DNA from: Gemmatimonadota bacterium
Lineage (GTDB): Bacteria > Gemmatimonadota > Gemmatimonadetes > Gemmatimonadales > GWC2-71-9
DNA: 64,000 nucleotides
Reading direction: 5' to 3'
Assembly: GCA_020351775.1 (NCBI GenBank)
Contig: CP070666.1
Coordinates: 1 to 64,000 of the forward strand
The notes under the pieces were generated by a model. The model did not search any database. It was not told where the DNA came from and worked only from the letters and a program-made list of their open reading frames with translations. How positions within the stretch are numbered: the stretch's first letter is position 1; each line of letters begins with the position of its first letter. This document shows positions 40,003-50,400 of this stretch, piece by piece. A program made the position numbers and the translations under genes.

Positions 40003-41312
40003 TGCTCCCGACACCGCGGGCTTTGCTGTTGCTGGGTTGTGTCGCGGCACTCGGTCTATTCGGGTTTCTCACGCCCCGCGCCCTGGACGTATTGCTGACT
40101 GTTGATGCCGCTTTGCTCCTGGCTGTGGTCATCGATGCACGGCTTGCGGTCGATCCGCGGCGTCTTACGGTGACGCGTCAGGGGCCAGCCGGCTTCTCAG
40201 TCGGCCGACCGGTGGACTATGTGTACAGATGGGAGAACCACGCGAGGAGAGATGCGAGTCTCGTCCTGCGGGAGGTTCGCCCGCAGCTGCTCGGTGGCGT
40301 TCTTCAGCCCCGGCATCTGCGCGTCGCCGCCCGGGGCAGGGTGCTCGATTCGGTGAGAGCAACACCGATACGGCGGGGTCGGGAGACCGCCGGGTGGTTT
40401 GCGGTGCGCAGTCGCGGCCCGCTCGGATTGGGTCAGAGACAGAGACGGCTGGACGCACCTTGGACTGTCACCGTCTACCCAAGCCTGCCAATATCCCGCC
40501 TGAAAGCCTCGATTGCAGACGCGGCCCGTCGCCCCGAGGCGGGCCTGAGACAAGCTCGCCGACTGGGTGAGGGAAGTCAGTTCGAGAGCCTGCGCGAGTG
40601 GGTCCCGGGCGATGATACACGGCACATCGATTGGAAGGCGACTGCTCGTAGAAGCAAGGTTATTGCACGCCAGTTCGAGGAAGAGCGGCGACAACAGGTC
40701 TTGCTGGTGCTGGATGCAGGACGACTGCTCACCGCAGATGTCGGCGGCGAATCCCGCATGGAGCACAGCGTCCGAGCGGCGTTGTGGCTAGCTCTCGCCG
40801 CGTATCACCATGACGACAACATCGGGATCATGGTGTTAGCTGACGAGATCATGCACTATGTGGCGCCGCAGCGTGGCAAGCGCGGCTTGCGTCAGGTGCT
40901 GGACGTGTTGGCCGTGGCCCAACCCAGGCTGGTTGAGCCGGACTACCCGGCCGCGTTCCGTTATCTCGCGATCAAGAACCGTAAGCGTGCACTGACGATC
41001 TTCTTCACCGACGTTATCGACAGGATGGCTTCCGAGGTGCTGCTCGTCCACGTTGGGTCGCTGCGGCCGCGGCATCTTCCACTTGTGGTCACGCTGCGCG
41101 ATCCTGAGCTGGAGCGGGTGGCGGACGGGCGTCCCGCCGCCATAGGTGATGCCTACCGCAAGGCTGCGGCCGAGGAGCTGCTCACAGCACGGGACGAAGC
41201 CCTAGCTCAGATGCGACGCCTGGGAGCGGTTGTGCTGGACGTGTGTCCGAACCGTGCCAGCGCAGCGGTGGTCGACAAGTACCTGGAGTTGAAGCGGAGA
41301 GGGAGGCTGTAG
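39999..41312 (+). CDS. DUF58-domain protein
   Basis: Membrane-associated protein of 437 residues with two N-terminal helices (about 8-45) and the DUF58 core GDDTRHIDWKATARRSKVIA (about 205-224), next to a VWA-like part (LLVLDAGRLLTADVGG). The start is GTG followed directly by ATG (39999 or 40002); both overlap the moxR-type stop. DUF58 proteins are the usual partners of MoxR ATPases. This gene closes the plus-strand block, 1 bp from the convergent DUF4173 gene. Confidence 0.92.
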   Translation: MMLPTPRALLLLGCVAALGLFGFLTPRALDVLLTVDAALLLAVVIDARLAVDPRRLTVTRQGPAGFSVGRPVDYVYRWENHARRDASLVLREVRPQLLGGVLQPRHLRVAARGRVLDSVRATPIRRGRETAGWFAVRSRGPLGLGQRQRRLDAPWTVTVYPSLPISRLKASIADAARRPEAGLRQARRLGEGSQFESLREWVPGDDTRHIDWKATARRSKVIARQFEEERRQQVLLVLDAGRLLTADVGGESRMEHSVRAALWLALAAYHHDDNIGIMVLADEIMHYVAPQRGKRGLRQVLDVLAVAQPRLVEPDYPAAFRYLAIKNRKRALTIFFTDVIDRMASEVLLVHVGSLRPRHLPLVVTLRDPELERVADGRPAAIGDAYRKAAAEELLTARDEALAQMRRLGAVVLDVCPNRASAAVVDKYLELKRRGRL

Positions 41313-41313
41313 A

Positions 41314-42813
41314 TCACCCGCCGTTCGTGACTCTGTCCGCCGTTTGCAGATCGCCACAGCCGTGATTCACGCCTTCGGAGTCTCGAAGCATCCGTCGCGC
41401 CCTGTGCCGCGCCAGGTTCCAAGTGCGCCAATCGGCCCGCTGACTCGCCCAGCGCTGTTCCGCCATCACGGCAGCGACCGTGCATCTGTCCGCTTCCGTC
41501 AGTATCGGGAATCTCGACAGGATCGTCGGCGCAGCATCAGCGCCCAGCATGGCGAGGTGAGGGACGTCCAGGGAATGACCCGATTGGGCCCGCCCCAGGT
41601 TCGTGCGCGCAATTACCGCCGCAGGATTGAGGATGTTCAGTGCTGCCACGACCAAAAGCCCGCTGACGACCGTTCCATAGGCGAAGCGGTGATACCTGCC
41701 TCGCAACACGGTGATGGCAAGCCATGCCAGCACGAACGCGATCCACACCAAGAATGCTGTGGCGTAGAGTCGATCTTCAGTCAGGCCGTACACCTCGACG
41801 TAGAGCTGCATGCGCTTGAGTGCCGAAAGCAGCACGACTGCTATGAGCAGGAGGAGCACTGTCGCTAGAGCGGCAAAGCTCTGCCGGTTCTTGTGACTAC
41901 TCGTGTCCAACATCCAGTCGGCCACCAGAAGCACAGGAACGATCAACGCTGCTGCTGTGACAGTTTCGAAGAACCCGCGGCGGGCATACTCTGCATAGCT
42001 CAGACCCAGTGAATCTTGGACCAACTGCTCGCCACCGAAGAGGTACTGGATCTGTATGGTTACAAAGATGGTGAAGATCAGAGTGGTCGTACCCAAGGCG
42101 ATCCCGATTTCCACCATGCCGAGCGCCGGCGACTTGGGCTCAGGCAGGGATGCAGCAAACGATTGATGCGTGAAGACGAGATATCTCAAGTATCCAGCGA
42201 CCAACCAGGCGATCCCGCAACCAACGAAGACATGAGAGGTGATGCTGGCGAAGTTCCAGTCGAATACGGACGCCACGGTGTTCGCGAACACGGGATCGGC
42301 CGCTGTTAGCAGAGTCCCGAATACCAGAACCAGAGGTGTTGCCAGCGCCACACCAACCAACACCGGGCGAGACCGCGTCAGCGGGTTCCGGGCTGCGCTG
42401 TCCCACTTCACGTCCCCGAAAACGAGGAGCAATGAGCCGACTGCCGCGCTCCACGCCGTGTCCAGGGCGCCGCTGAGATAGCGGAATATTGTGGCAGCGG
42501 GGAGCCGTACCTGATGGGTCTGGAGTGCGACCAGCGTGAGGCACGTGACCGCCGCGAGGAAGTTCCAGAAATTGAGGAAGGCTGAGGCACGCCAGGCCAT
42601 GAATGCAGCGAAGGCCCATGCAGCCATGAGCCATGGTCCGGTGCCCTTCTGGCTAGCCGGTGACGTCATGCGCGATGCTGTCCCCACTGCTGCCGCCCAG
42701 AGACCGACGTTCAGTCCCCAGGGGGTGGTGTGAAGCAGAGCATCGCCCATTGCGCCGAGTAGCCCGGCCACGAGGAGGATGCGGAGCGGCGATCGGGTAT
42801 GCTCGCAAGTCAT
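41314..42813 (-). CDS. DUF4173-like multipass membrane protein
   Basis: Inner-membrane protein of 499 residues with about 12 helices. YARRGFFETVTAAALIVPVL and MQLYVEVYGLTEDRLYATAF are the hallmark segments of DUF4173. The soluble C-terminal tail (about 440-499) is rich in Ala and Arg. A strong sigma-70 promoter with an operator palindrome lies immediately upstream, and a GCAGGAG ribosome binding site precedes the ATG. Its function is unknown. The operator suggests it is held silent until a signal appears. Confidence 0.85.
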   Translation of the reverse strand: MTCEHTRSPLRILLVAGLLGAMGDALLHTTPWGLNVGLWAAAVGTASRMTSPASQKGTGPWLMAAWAFAAFMAWRASAFLNFWNFLAAVTCLTLVALQTHQVRLPAATIFRYLSGALDTAWSAAVGSLLLVFGDVKWDSAARNPLTRSRPVLVGVALATPLVLVFGTLLTAADPVFANTVASVFDWNFASITSHVFVGCGIAWLVAGYLRYLVFTHQSFAASLPEPKSPALGMVEIGIALGTTTLIFTIFVTIQIQYLFGGEQLVQDSLGLSYAEYARRGFFETVTAAALIVPVLLVADWMLDTSSHKNRQSFAALATVLLLLIAVVLLSALKRMQLYVEVYGLTEDRLYATAFLVWIAFVLAWLAITVLRGRYHRFAYGTVVSGLLVVAALNILNPAAVIARTNLGRAQSGHSLDVPHLAMLGADAAPTILSRFPILTEADRCTVAAVMAEQRWASQRADWRTWNLARHRARRMLRDSEGVNHGCGDLQTADRVTNGG

Positions 42814-42835
42814 TCATCCACTCCTGCTGCCAAGT

Positions 42836-42865
42836 ATTATAAAGTACTTTGTATTACAAAGTCAA
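42836..42865 (-). promoter_or_regulatory. Near-consensus sigma-70 promoter of the DUF4173 gene
   Basis: On the complement TTGACT (42865-42860) and TATAAT (42841-42836) are 18 bases apart. Predicted start is about 42829, some 15 bases before the start codon. Confidence 0.75.
42846..42862. promoter_or_regulatory. Operator palindrome in the DUF4173 promoter spacer
   Basis: ACTTTGTA-T-TACAAAGT is a perfect 17-bp palindrome filling the spacer and touching the -35 element, the expected place for a repressor. I recall similar ACTTTGTA/TACAAAGT sites upstream of genes tied to small winged-helix (PadR/HTH_34-type) repressors. No such regulator gene is in this window. Confidence 0.65.
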
Positions 42866-42926
42866 TTCCGCGAGGTTCCCCTTCCCGTAATCCGGTGCCG
42901 CGGTGGTTGTCTAGATTTGGGTAGCT

Positions 42927-42963
42927 AGGTGGTAAGTGCTTTCAAGCAAAGCACTTACCACCT
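42927..42963. terminator. Long perfect hairpin between the S41 protease and DUF4173 genes
   Basis: AGGTGGTAAGTGCTTT (42927-42942), loop CAAGC, AAAGCACTTACCACCT (42948-42963): a 16-bp perfect stem. It lies 13 bp past the S41 protease stop, so a terminator is the simple reading, but there is no T-run on either strand. The inner arms AAGTGCTTT and AAAGCACTT resemble the flank of the operator at 42842-42862 (AAGTACTTT and AAAGT), so it may be a second operator. Confidence 0.6.
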
Positions 42964-42976
42964 GCACCAGTGACGG

Positions 42977-44563
42977 CTACTGCTGCCGGGCAAGCTGGAG
43001 CAGTTGCTGTGGCGTTTCGGCCTGGCTCAGCAGCTCGATGGCGCGGCGCACCTGGACGTCGCTTCGCACGCGGCGTCTGATCTCAGCGGCCCGGCCGAAC
43101 ACGTAGCGTGTGATCTCGTAGCCCAGTTCTTCAGCGACGAAGTCGCGACCGCCGACCCAGATGCTGTCGGGCATCTCCACTCCCCGGTTTCGGAGGCGGC
43201 GGAGGAACTCCGCGGTCATTTCGCTAGTCACTTGGAAGTCGTCGCCCGCAAAGGTCGTGGAACCCTTGAGATCGAGAGAATACCGGGCGAGCACATCGCG
43301 GTATTTAGGGATGTCAGTTCCCAGAGCCCGGGCGAAGGCCTGCTCGCGCTGCGACAGCGTATCGGGCAGCTCAATGTCGGGTTTGATGCCGCCACCATCG
43401 CCCAGGAGGCGCCCGGAGTCGGAGCGGTACTGTGCAGAGTCCGCCGTGGCCGAGTCCATGGTTCCAGTGGCCCGAGCGACTGCTGGTGAGGCAAACCGGT
43501 GGACCGGTCTGTCGATCGACCGCCCGCTCGGTGTATACCAGCGCGAGGTGGTGACCGATAGCGCCTCGGTTTCAGATAGCGGCAGCACTACATACGCCAC
43601 GCCCTTGCCAAATGTTCTGGTGCCCAAGACGAGAGCCCGATCGTGATCTTGCAGTGCGCCTGATACGATCTCTGCAGCGCTGGCCGTGCGCGGGCCAACC
43701 AGGACCACCATTGGCATTTCGCTCCAGGATTCGCCGGTCTGGGCCGCGAACGTACGGCTGGCTCCGCGCGCCCGCCCCTTCATCTCGACAACTACCTCGG
43801 CCGAATCGAGAAACAGATCGGCAATCGCTACACCCTCCTCCAGGATGCCACCGGGATTCAGTCTCAGATCCAGAATGAGAGATCTAGCGCCCACGGATCG
43901 GAGACTGTCGATTGCCGCCTTCAACTCTTGCGGCGCCTCACGGCTGACCGAATTCAGCTGCAAGTAGCCGATCCCGGGGGCTACAATATCCTGGCCTTCC
44001 ACGTAGTTGACGTGGATCTGGGCTCGAGTGATGGTGAATTGCAGGGGTTCCTCGAACCCTGCGCGCGCTACTGCCAGCTCCACCTCGGTCCCAGGCTTAC
44101 CGCGCATGACGTCGGCGGCTTGCTGGGTAGTCCATCCCTTAGTGGACATGCCGTTGATCTCGATGATCTGGTCACCAGCCTGCAGGCCGGCCCGGTCGCC
44201 TGGAGTGTCTGCCAGGGGGCTTACAATCGTGATCCACTGATCGCGTGACTCGATCCGGATGCCGACTCCACCGTAGTCACCTGTGGTGCTGAGATTCAGT
44301 TCCTCGTAGACTTCCGGTCTCAGGAATGCGGTATAGGGATCGTTCAAGCGGTCCAACATTCCCTCGATAGCCATGTCGTAGAGGTCGCCGACACCGACCG
44401 TGTCGACGTAGTAGCGAGCCACCAAGCCCAGTATTTCCTGGAACAGGCGTTCCCTCTCATACGTATTTTGTGTCTGGGTGTCGGATCGCTGCATCAGCCA
44501 GCCACCCGAGACGAACGCCAAAACGACCACTGCTGAAACGAGCAAGACTCGCCGATACCTCAT
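42977..44563 (-). CDS. S41 C-terminal processing peptidase with PDZ domain
   Basis: Periplasmic, membrane-anchored tail-specific protease (CtpA/Prc group) of 528 residues. An anchor helix lies at 6-23. A PDZ domain follows at about 90-180 (GDYGGVGIRIESRDQWITIV, then AGLQAGDQIIEINGMSTKGW). The protease domain has the catalytic Ser in PRTASAAEIVSGAL (about 294) and Lys in TRTFGKGVAYVVLP (about 320). A GGAGG ribosome binding site precedes the ATG. The C-terminal 130 residues are helical and charged. It is divergent from the MTHFR-like gene. Confidence 0.94.
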   Translation of the reverse strand: MRYRRVLLVSAVVVLAFVSGGWLMQRSDTQTQNTYERERLFQEILGLVARYYVDTVGVGDLYDMAIEGMLDRLNDPYTAFLRPEVYEELNLSTTGDYGGVGIRIESRDQWITIVSPLADTPGDRAGLQAGDQIIEINGMSTKGWTTQQAADVMRGKPGTEVELAVARAGFEEPLQFTITRAQIHVNYVEGQDIVAPGIGYLQLNSVSREAPQELKAAIDSLRSVGARSLILDLRLNPGGILEEGVAIADLFLDSAEVVVEMKGRARGASRTFAAQTGESWSEMPMVVLVGPRTASAAEIVSGALQDHDRALVLGTRTFGKGVAYVVLPLSETEALSVTTSRWYTPSGRSIDRPVHRFASPAVARATGTMDSATADSAQYRSDSGRLLGDGGGIKPDIELPDTLSQREQAFARALGTDIPKYRDVLARYSLDLKGSTTFAGDDFQVTSEMTAEFLRRLRNRGVEMPDSIWVGGRDFVAEELGYEITRYVFGRAAEIRRRVRSDVQVRRAIELLSQAETPQQLLQLARQQ

Positions 44564-44787
44564 ATACTGCCTCCGCCTGATTGGTACTCCCTCGATGCTT
44601 CAACCCCCGCCAGGGTCGCTTGGTTCCTGGCCTTCTTTGCGACCGAGCCGATAACGATACTCGATTGGACGGGGCAGGCGCAAACCTCGCGAGGCCGGGA
44701 CGCCGTCGAAACCCTGGTGGGCGGCCATCGGGTCTTGTATGTGGACATCGCCGTTTCTCGCTGGTGTTAGTATGTTGATCCGTTCCG

Positions 44788-45651
44788 ATGCTGCAATCTG
44801 AGTTCCATCTATTAGATCGCCTGCGGGATTCACGCCTGCTGGTCGCCGCTGAGCTGAGACCCCCACGGAGTGGTGGATCCCATGCTGCCAGCATGGACAG
44901 TTGGATCGATATGTATCACTCGATTCGCAAGCTCGGGCGCAGCGATACGGTCGTGTTTCTGACTGACAACGCGGTGGGACAGGAGGAAGAAGAGAACCTG
45001 CAGCATTTGACGGCCAACCTGGCTGGTGAAGTCGATCCGGCCAAGGTGGTGCCGTTTCTCACGTGCAAGCATTCGCTCGAATACTGCCTGCTGTACGCGA
45101 CGCGCGCCGCGTCTCACGGCATTCAGGCTTTGACCGTTCTGGGTGGTGATCGCTCAGTCGGCCCACCTCGTTGCCTACCGCGCGCCTACCAGTTACGGAG
45201 GGCCGTCCGAGCACGTGTGCCTGGGCTCACCTTGGGTGGCTGGGCCAATCCGCACAGAGATGCAGCCGAGCAAGTGGATTTCCTGCTGCGGCAGGATAAC
45301 ACAGCCGAGTTCTTTCTTACGCAGATTGTGTCGCACCACAGTATCGCATCGGTCGACCGGTTTGTGACTGAAGTTGAGCGGCGCAACGTGCCCCAGCCGG
45401 GAGTATTCGGGGTCTTCTACTACAGGAGCGCCAACGCCACGACGCTCAGCCGGTTAGGCGAGTTTTTCCCGGTGCCGGCTAGTGAGATCACAAGGGATTT
45501 CGATTCGGGCCTGACCGCCGCCCACATCTGCGCCCGCAGCATTCGCGAGCTGTACCGAGTCGGTGTACGCAATGTCTACGTCAGCAATCTGGGGTTTCGG
45601 CGGGTCGGCCAGCGCTACGCCGAGATTGTAGCGGCTTTGGCCGACCTCTAG
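44788..45651 (+). CDS. Methylenetetrahydrofolate-reductase-like protein
   Basis: Protein of 287 residues with a TIM-barrel pattern recalling MetF. It opens with RLLVAAELRPPRSG, then PFLTCKHSLEYCLLYATRAA, ALTVLGGDRSVGPPRCLPRA, a TLGGWANPHRDAAEQVDFLL segment and FFLTQIVSHHSIASV. These mirror the MetF order (PPR/K, GD, the cofactor loop and the final Q(P/I)xF). It differs from the MTHFR half of the YitJ-type protein next door, so the locus carries two such folds. No strong ribosome binding site is seen before the ATG. Its substrate is unproven. Confidence 0.72.
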   Translation: MLQSEFHLLDRLRDSRLLVAAELRPPRSGGSHAASMDSWIDMYHSIRKLGRSDTVVFLTDNAVGQEEEENLQHLTANLAGEVDPAKVVPFLTCKHSLEYCLLYATRAASHGIQALTVLGGDRSVGPPRCLPRAYQLRRAVRARVPGLTLGGWANPHRDAAEQVDFLLRQDNTAEFFLTQIVSHHSIASVDRFVTEVERRNVPQPGVFGVFYYRSANATTLSRLGEFFPVPASEITRDFDSGLTAAHICARSIRELYRVGVRNVYVSNLGFRRVGQRYAEIVAALADL

Positions 45652-45656
45652 GGTGG

Positions 45657-47492
45657 CTACCGTCCCAGCACCTCGAGTGCGCGTTCGACTTGGCCGGATG
45701 ACCCAGTCATCTGGATTCCTTGAATCGCATCACCGATCTCCTGCATTACCTCACGTGCGATTTCGATGCCTTCAGCGGCTGCGGCCTCATCACTGGTATC
45801 ATTGGCTTTTCGCATCCGCCTCAGAACAGATTCCGGGACGACCACTCCGGGTACCTCGTTAGCCAGGAATTCAGCGTTACGTAGCGATCGTAGCGGCCAG
45901 ATCCCGGCGATTATCGGTATTCCGAACTCCCCGGTGCGCTTGAGGAAACCCTGAAACTGTCGGGGATCGAAGACCGGCTGGGTGACGGCGAACTCCGCCC
46001 CCGCATCAACCTTCCAGTAGAACCGCTTCAGTTCCCGGTCGAGATCGGCTGCACTGTGATTCACTGCGACGCCGATCACGTAGGGCGTGGCGTTGCCGAC
46101 CGTATTGCCACCGGGGTCGAGGCCGTGGTTCAGGTGGTAGACCACATTCGTGAGGCCGATGCTGTCAATGTCGAACACACCGGTGAATTCATAGGTTCCC
46201 ATCCTCGGAGGGTCGCCCGTCACTATCAGCAGGTTGCGCAGCCCGGCGGCTGCCGCACCGAGCAGATCGCTAATCATACCCAACATGTTGCGATCGCGGC
46301 ACGTGTAGTGCACTACGGTCTCAATCCCCACCTCTCGCTCGACGATGATCGCCGACGCAAGCGCACCCATGCGACTCTGCGATAGGGGCGCATCGAGAAT
46401 GTTGACGGCGTCCACGCCTGCGATCTTGAGGGTGCGACATTTCTCCAGCATCTCTGCTGTCTGCCAGCCTCGGGGTGGAAGTATCTCAACACTCTGAACG
46501 AACTCCCGTGCCGCGATCTTGCGGCCCCAGCGGGACCGTTTCTCCAGCGGCACAGGATCGAGTCCTTTCGTGGGCGCAATTGCCTCTCGCGACACGTATA
46601 CGGTCGGCTTGCGCGGTCGTGCCGCGGCGACGAATTCGGCGATTCTTTCGGTGTGCTCGGGTGTAGTGCCACAACATCCTCCAACGAATGACACACCGGC
46701 GTCTACCATCCTCCGGGCATAGCGCGCCATGTACTCCGGGGCAGCGAGATAGATCTTGCGGTTGCCGACGTCTCGCGGGAGGCCCGCATTGGGTAGTGCG
46801 GAAATCGGGAGGTTGGTGACCTGCACCAAGCGCTCAATGGCGTCGAGCATCGCGGCGGGGCCGACGGAGCAGTTCAATCCGACGACGTCAGCACCCCATT
46901 CGGTGATCGCCTGCGCGGCAGTTTCTACGCTGGTGCCGTAAGATGTGGTGCCGTCCTCTCCAAACGACATCTGGGCGATGATTGGGAGGTCGGTCGCTTT
47001 GCGAACAGCCCGATAGGCGGCATGGAGTTCATCCAGATCTGCGAACGTTTCCAGGATGAATCCGTCCACCTCTCCGTCGAGCAGACCCCTGACCTGGCGC
47101 TGGAAGAACTCGGCCGCTTCATCCCGGGACGTGGGTCCCCATGGTTCGATGCGGATGCCGAGAGGGCCAATGGCACCGACTACGCAGGCTCGCCCGCTCG
47201 CAGCACGGCGAGCAATCTCGGCTGCGGCTCGATTCACCTCCTCTGTCTTTGTGTCGAGATTGAATGCGGACAGCTTGACCGGGTTTGCACCGAACGTGTT
47301 GGTCTCCAGGATTTCGGCGCCAGCCCGCACGTAACGCTCGTGGACCTCATAGACCAAGTCGCTGTCGGTGAGATTCAACTCGTCGTAGCAAACGTTCACG
47401 AACACACCTTTGCTGTACAGCATGGTGCCCATGGCCCCATCGATGACGTGCACGTGGCCGTCCGCGATCAAGTCTTTCAGTCTGGCGGTCAT
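45657..47492 (-). CDS. Bifunctional homocysteine S-methyltransferase / methylenetetrahydrofolate reductase (YitJ type)
   Basis: Protein of 611 residues. The N-terminal half (1-290) is a cobalamin-type homocysteine-binding barrel with zinc Cys residues in VGLNCSVGP (about 205) and [13 protein letters not shown]. The C-terminal half (about 310-600) is an MTHFR barrel with [48 protein letters not shown]-like loops and [14 protein letters not shown]. Such fusions can supply methyl-THF and a methyltransferase unit to MetH. It overlaps the metH stop by 4 bp and ends 5 bp from the convergent MTHFR-like gene. Confidence 0.9.
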   Translation of the reverse strand: MTARLKDLIADGHVHVIDGAMGTMLYSKGVFVNVCYDELNLTDSDLVYEVHERYVRAGAEILETNTFGANPVKLSAFNLDTKTEEVNRAAAEIARRAASGRACVVGAIGPLGIRIEPWGPTSRDEAAEFFQRQVRGLLDGEVDGFILETFADLDELHAAYRAVRKATDLPIIAQMSFGEDGTTSYGTSVETAAQAITEWGADVVGLNCSVGPAAMLDAIERLVQVTNLPISALPNAGLPRDVGNRKIYLAAPEYMARYARRMVDAGVSFVGGCCGTTPEHTERIAEFVAAARPRKPTVYVSREAIAPTKGLDPVPLEKRSRWGRKIAAREFVQSVEILPPRGWQTAEMLEKCRTLKIAGVDAVNILDAPLSQSRMGALASAIIVEREVGIETVVHYTCRDRNMLGMISDLLGAAAAGLRNLLIVTGDPPRMGTYEFTGVFDIDSIGLTNVVYHLNHGLDPGGNTVGNATPYVIGVAVNHSAADLDRELKRFYWKVDAGAEFAVTQPVFDPRQFQGFLKRTGEFGIPIIAGIWPLRSLRNAEFLANEVPGVVVPESVLRRMRKANDTSDEAAAAEGIEIAREVMQEIGDAIQGIQMTGSSGQVERALEVLGR

Positions 47493-50400
47493 GACATCGC
47501 CACTGGACAGGGGTCGTAGCCCAGATTGGGAGCGAGCCAGCGCTCGATGTCCTTCACGTCCATACCCTTTCTGTCGGCGTAGCTCTGCACCTGATCGGCG
47601 TCGATCTTACCGACGCCGAAGTAGAGAGACTGCGGATGTGAGTAGTACCAGCCGCACACCGAAGCGCTAGGATTCATGGCGCAGCTCTCCGTCAACGAGA
47701 TGCCCGTGTTCTCGTTGACGTCCAGTAGGTCGAACAATGTGCGCTTCTCGCTGTGATCGGGGCACGCCGGATAGCCGGGCGCAGGCCTTATGCCAGCGTA
47801 CTCCTCGCGGATGAGCTGCTCGTTAGTCAACGTCTCGTGCGGTGCGAATCCCCAGAATTCGGTTCTCACACTCTTGTGTAGCGCCTCCGCGAGAGCTTCA
47901 GCTAGTCTATCGGATAGCGCCTTGGCCATGATGCTGTGATAGTCATCGTCATCCCGCAGGAACCTGGCGCAGAGTTCCTCGACGCCGATGCCTGCGGTGA
48001 CCGCGAAAGCACCTATGTAGTCGTCGACTCCTGACTCCTTCGGTGCAATGAAGTCAGTGAGGCAGAAGTTTGGCCGGCCTGCAGGTTTCTGCTGTTGCTG
48101 GCGTAGGTTGTGCAGGATCGTTCGAACCTCACGACGGCTGTCGTCCGTGTAGACCTCCAGATCATCAACATGGACTGCGTTGGCAGGGAACAGACCGACG
48201 ACTGCATGGGCGGTGAGCAACTGGTCAGCGATGATCTGCTCCAGCAGTGACGTGGCGTCGGCGTGCAGGGTCTTTGCCTCGCTGCCCACGACAGGATCAT
48301 CCAAGATCCCAGGATAGAGCCCCCGCAGCTCCCATGTCTTGAAGAAGGGAGACCAGTCTATGTACTGGACCAAATCAGCCAACGGATAGTCCCTGATCGT
48401 GTGGATGCCGACCATACGCGGTGGTGGCGGTTGATACGCGCTCCAGTCTAGGTCCACCTTGCGTCTTCGTGCTTCTTCGAGTGGCAGGAGTCGTTTTTCG
48501 GCACTGCGTGAATCGTGAGATTGACGGAGCTTGCGATACTCATCACGTACCGCACTGGAGAACGCGGTCCGTTGTGATGGGTTCAGCAACTGGCTCACCA
48601 CGCCCACGCTGCGGGATGCGTCGGGGACGTGCACCGTCGAGCCGCCGTACTGCTGCTCAATCTTCACTGCGGTGTGGGTCCTTGAAGTGGTTGCCCCGCC
48701 GATCAGCAGAGGGATATCGAAACCTGCACGTTCCATCTCTCGCGCGACGTTCACCATCTCGTCGAGCGATGGGGTGATGAGGCCGCTCAAGCCGATGATG
48801 TCCGCCCGCTCGCGGCGAGCCGTTTCCAAGATCTTGGCTGCCGGCACCATCACGCCGAGGTCGATCACCTCGTAGTTATTGCACGCCAGCACGACAGCGA
48901 CGATGTTCTTGCCAATGTCGTGTACGTCTCCTTTCACTGTGGCGAGCACCAACTTTCCATTGGGCTTCTGGGCCGCACCACTCTCAGACTGCTCTCGCTC
49001 AATATGAGGGACGAGGTAGGCAACCGCCTTCTTCATGACCCGGGCGCTCTTGACCACCTGTGGTAGGAACATCTTGCCGCTGCCAAACAGGTCGCCTACG
49101 ACATTCATGCCGTCCATCAGAGGACCTTCGATGACGGTCATGGGCCGGCCGAGCTTGATGCGTGCCTCCTCGACGTCCTCCTCGATATGATCGAGGATTC
49201 CCTCGACCAAGGCGTGACAGAGCCGCTGCTCCACGCCGAGCGCGCGCCATTCCGGATCCCGGGATACTGCCGGTTCTGCGCTTTGGACCCTGGACGCTAG
49301 GTCCGTGAGCCGTTCGGTTGCGTCTGGACGGCGGTCGAAAAGCACATCCTCCACCGCAGTCATTAGTTCTGTGGCAATGTCATCGTACACTGCCAGCTGC
49401 CCGGCATTGACTATTCCCATATCCATGCCAGCCTGCACTGCGTGGTATAGAAAGGCCGCGTGCATTGCCTGACGGACAGCTTCGTTGCCGCGGAATGAGA
49501 ACGAAAGATTGCTCACACCACCGCTCACGAGACTGAGCGGCAGGGTTTCTTTTATTATGCGGCAAGCATCGATGTAGTTGAGAGCATAGCGGTTGTGCTC
49601 TGGGATTCCAGTGGCCACGGCGAAGATGTTGGGGTCGAAGATGATGTCCTGTGGCGGGAAGCCCACCTGCTCTGTGAGGATGCGGTAGGCCCGCTTCGAG
49701 ATCTCGACCTTCTTCCCGACGGTGTCAGCCTGCCCTTCCTCATCAAATGCCATGACGATCACCGCTGCGCCATAGTAGCGAGCCTGTCGCGCGTGCTCTA
49801 TGAACTGTGCCTCACCTTCCTTGAGGCTGAGCGAGTTAACGACCCCCTTTCCCTGAATGCACTTCAAGCCGGCCTCGATCACATCCCACTTTGAGGAATC
49901 GATCACGATGGGGACCTTGCAGATGTCGGGCTCAGCTGCAACGAGGTTCAAGAACTTCACCATTGCTGTGCGGGAGTCGAGGAGACCCTCGTCCATGTTC
50001 ACATCTATCATCTGAGCGCCGCTGGCAACTTGTTGTCGTGCTACATTGAGCGCCGATTCGTAGTTGTCTTCCTGGATCAGCTTCGCGAACCGACGAGAAC
50101 CTGTCACATTTGTGCGCTCTCCAATGTTGACGAACAGGCTATCAGGTCGAATCACCAAGGGCTCCAGTCCGCTCAACCGTGTGTGTGGCTCTACAGCAGG
50201 CACCTTGCGAGGCTCAAGGTTCTCAACCGCGGCCGCAATTGCCTCTATGTGCGCTGGGGTCGTGCCGCAGCAGCCACCCACCATGTTGACGAGACCGCTG
50301 CGGGCGAACTCACCGATGATATCCGCCATTTCATCCGGCGTCTCGTCATATTGCCCAAACTCATTTGGCAGGCCGGCGTTGGGATGGCAGGAGACGAACG

